Source of the DNA: Methylobacterium sp. NEAU K
GTDB lineage: Bacteria > Pseudomonadota > Alphaproteobacteria > Rhizobiales > Beijerinckiaceae
Assembly (NCBI RefSeq): GCF_030700285.1
Contig: NZ_JAUYZJ010000013.1
Span: 62,001 to 126,000, forward strand
DNA: 64,000 nt
Direction: 5' to 3'
How positions within the stretch are numbered: position 1 is the stretch's first letter; every line of letters starts with the position of its first letter. The notes under the pieces were generated by a model that saw only the letters and a list, made by a program, of their open reading frames with translations, searched no databases and was not told the origin of the DNA. Below, piece by piece: positions 62,805-64,000 of this stretch. The position numbers and the translations under genes are program-made.

Positions 62805-64000
62805 GCACTCCGGATGGCTGCGCGCGCGACGCGGAGACCTTCGGGCGCGTCGCTCTGGGCCCGATCCTGGCGGAGTTCTGCCTGCGTCTCTGGCTCTTCG
62901 AGCGCTTTTTTCAGGACGACGAGGCGGTGCTGCTGTTCTGCGCACGCGGCGGCCTTCGCCTGAAACTGGCCTATGAACGTTTCCTGACCCGGACCGGCCT
63001 GCCCCCGCGCCTGCCGCGTGCTGCCTTGATGGTGTCGCGCCTCGTGGCGGCACGCACCGCGTTCCATCCGCCGAGTCCGGGCGTGCTATCCGAGCTGGAG
63101 CGTGAGTTCAGCGGCCAGTCGATGGCCGAGATCGCCGCGGCCCTGGCACAACGGGATGACCTCGCGCTACCGCCGCAATGGTATGCGCCCTTTCAAAAGG
63201 CGGCCTTCGTCGCGCTGCTGGCCGGCAGCGAGCCCGCCGTGGCGATCCTTCACGAAGCGGTGGCTGAACAGGATGCGCTGTTCCGGGCCCATCTGGCTGC
63301 GTCTGCCGGCAACCGCCACCAGTGCGTGCTGGTCGATACGGGGCTCTACGGCAGCACAGTGCGGATCCTGCAGGAGGGGGTTCCGGACCGGCAATGGTCC
63401 GGGCTGCAATTCGCGCGCTGCAACTACAAGCGCCTTCCGACACCACACTTCCCCCGCACCCTCGGCCTCAGTGTCGAGAGCGACTGGTACAAGCCGTGGG
63501 AGGTCAGAACCTCGGCTTTGCGCTTCTGGCAATTGATCGAGGCCTGCCTCGAACCGGAACTGCCCAGCGTCCGAACGTTCTCCGAGGGCCCGCAGGGCGC
63601 GCCGCCGCGTGCGAATCTTCAGGTCGCCGGGTGGGAAAACCGCGTCGAACCGGATCAGCCCGGCCTGTTCACAGGCGTCCTCGCCTACATTGATGCCCTC
63701 ACGCCCGAGACCCTGCAGCGGGTTCCAGGGGACGCGTCGCGCGCTTGGCATTCGCTCAAGGGCGCAGTGGTCTGGCCGGACCGGCAAGCCGTAACAACGC
63801 TGAGCCTCGGGGGCAGATCCCGGGATTTCGGACGGACCGAATTGCGCGCGCAATTCGCAGGCTCCGGCGTCACCAATCCCTTGAGACAGATCCGGGAAAG
63901 CCTTTGGCGAGAAGGCGCCGTGATCCGAAGCTTTCCGCGGGCCGGACGCCTCGTCCTTGCGCTCATCGAGCTGATCTACGCGGGACGTGCTCTGCGCATG
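62801..64000 (+). CDS. Large protein of unknown function, partial (runs off the window)
   Basis: ATG 62801 opens a frame of 400 codons with no stop before the window ends. I translated it directly. No family is certain. Visible stretches: 'VLLFCARGGLRLKLAYERFL' near residue 45, 'LVDTGLYGSTVRILQEGVP' near 178, and 'ELIYAGRALRM' at the edge. The second stretch resembles the 'VDIGWxGSIQ' motif in the C-terminal part of HAD-linked proteins (COG5610-like) of polysaccharide clusters; the coupled HAD gene upstream would be the matching N-terminal half. Function is inferred weakly from this and the GH16 neighbour. Confidence 0.6.
   Translation, partial: MSTPDGCARDAETFGRVALGPILAEFCLRLWLFERFFQDDEAVLLFCARGGLRLKLAYERFLTRTGLPPRLPRAALMVSRLVAARTAFHPPSPGVLSELEREFSGQSMAEIAAALAQRDDLALPPQWYAPFQKAAFVALLAGSEPAVAILHEAVAEQDALFRAHLAASAGNRHQCVLVDTGLYGSTVRILQEGVPDRQWSGLQFARCNYKRLPTPHFPRTLGLSVESDWYKPWEVRTSALRFWQLIEACLEPELPSVRTFSEGPQGAPPRANLQVAGWENRVEPDQPGLFTGVLAYIDALTPETLQRVPGDASRAWHSLKGAVVWPDRQAVTTLSLGGRSRDFGRTELRAQFAGSGVTNPLRQIRESLWREGAVIRSFPRAGRLVLALIELIYAGRALRM

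Overview
The window is chromosomal DNA of a GC-rich alphaproteobacterium, most likely Methylobacterium or Methylorubrum. The strongest pointer is a pair of 29-residue PqqA peptides whose core (SEICVGMEVTSYESAEIDTF) is that of methylotroph PqqA. A stand-alone NDUFS4-like complex I subunit, an alphaproteobacterial-type lptC-lptA-lptB operon and many rhizobial-type families agree with this. I see no insertion sequence, prophage, CRISPR array, rRNA operon or replication origin; the only RNA gene recognised is one tRNA-Pro. All assignments come from reading motifs by eye, with no database search.

Layout. 0-5 kb: tail of a ClpP-like protein, a short-chain dehydrogenase, a long CoA-transferase and a hydroxypyruvate/glyoxylate reductase. 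5-14.5 kb: a sugar-type MFS transporter facing glucokinase and trehalose phosphatase, then small conserved or secreted proteins (DUF427, DUF2147, a Cys-rich mini-protein), a serine hydrolase, an acetyltransferase and a LuxR-type regulator. 14.5-19 kb: an MIO-type aromatic amino acid lyase, an MFS carrier and a DHH phosphoesterase. 19-26 kb: lptCAB, htpG and kup. 26-29.3 kb: the nadABC operon behind two near-identical palindromes. 29.3-37.7 kb: an aldo/keto reductase, a periplasmic-type molybdenum aldehyde oxidoreductase (paoABC), an acyl-CoA ligase and mgtE.

37.7-49 kb is the most distinctive part: two tandem pqqA genes with no other pqq gene, a decayed reading frame, a nucleoside transporter, a TetR regulator divergent from an SDR / lipase / Baeyer-Villiger monooxygenase operon across a perfect 22-bp palindrome, an AT-rich acyltransferase gene that looks foreign, a GGDEF-EAL protein, and a spore-photoproduct-lyase-like radical SAM protein in what should be a non-sporulating organism.

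49-64 kb: a deaminase, the NDUFS4-like subunit and tRNA-Pro; a run of SMP-30, GST, Nudix and inositol-phosphatase genes; clpB with a strong terminator hairpin; a MOSC protein; a diheme cytochrome c overlapping a PQQ-type sugar dehydrogenase; an isoaspartyl methyltransferase; a GH16 lipoprotein; and, running off the right edge, a HAD protein overlapping a large unrecognised protein that may belong to a surface polysaccharide locus.

Functional links. PQQ peptide precursors, a PQQ-type dehydrogenase with its cytochrome, and a molybdenum aldehyde oxidase beside a CoA ligase all fit periplasmic oxidation of alcohols, aldehydes and sugars. Lpt, kup, htpG, clpB, nad and mgtE are core cell functions.
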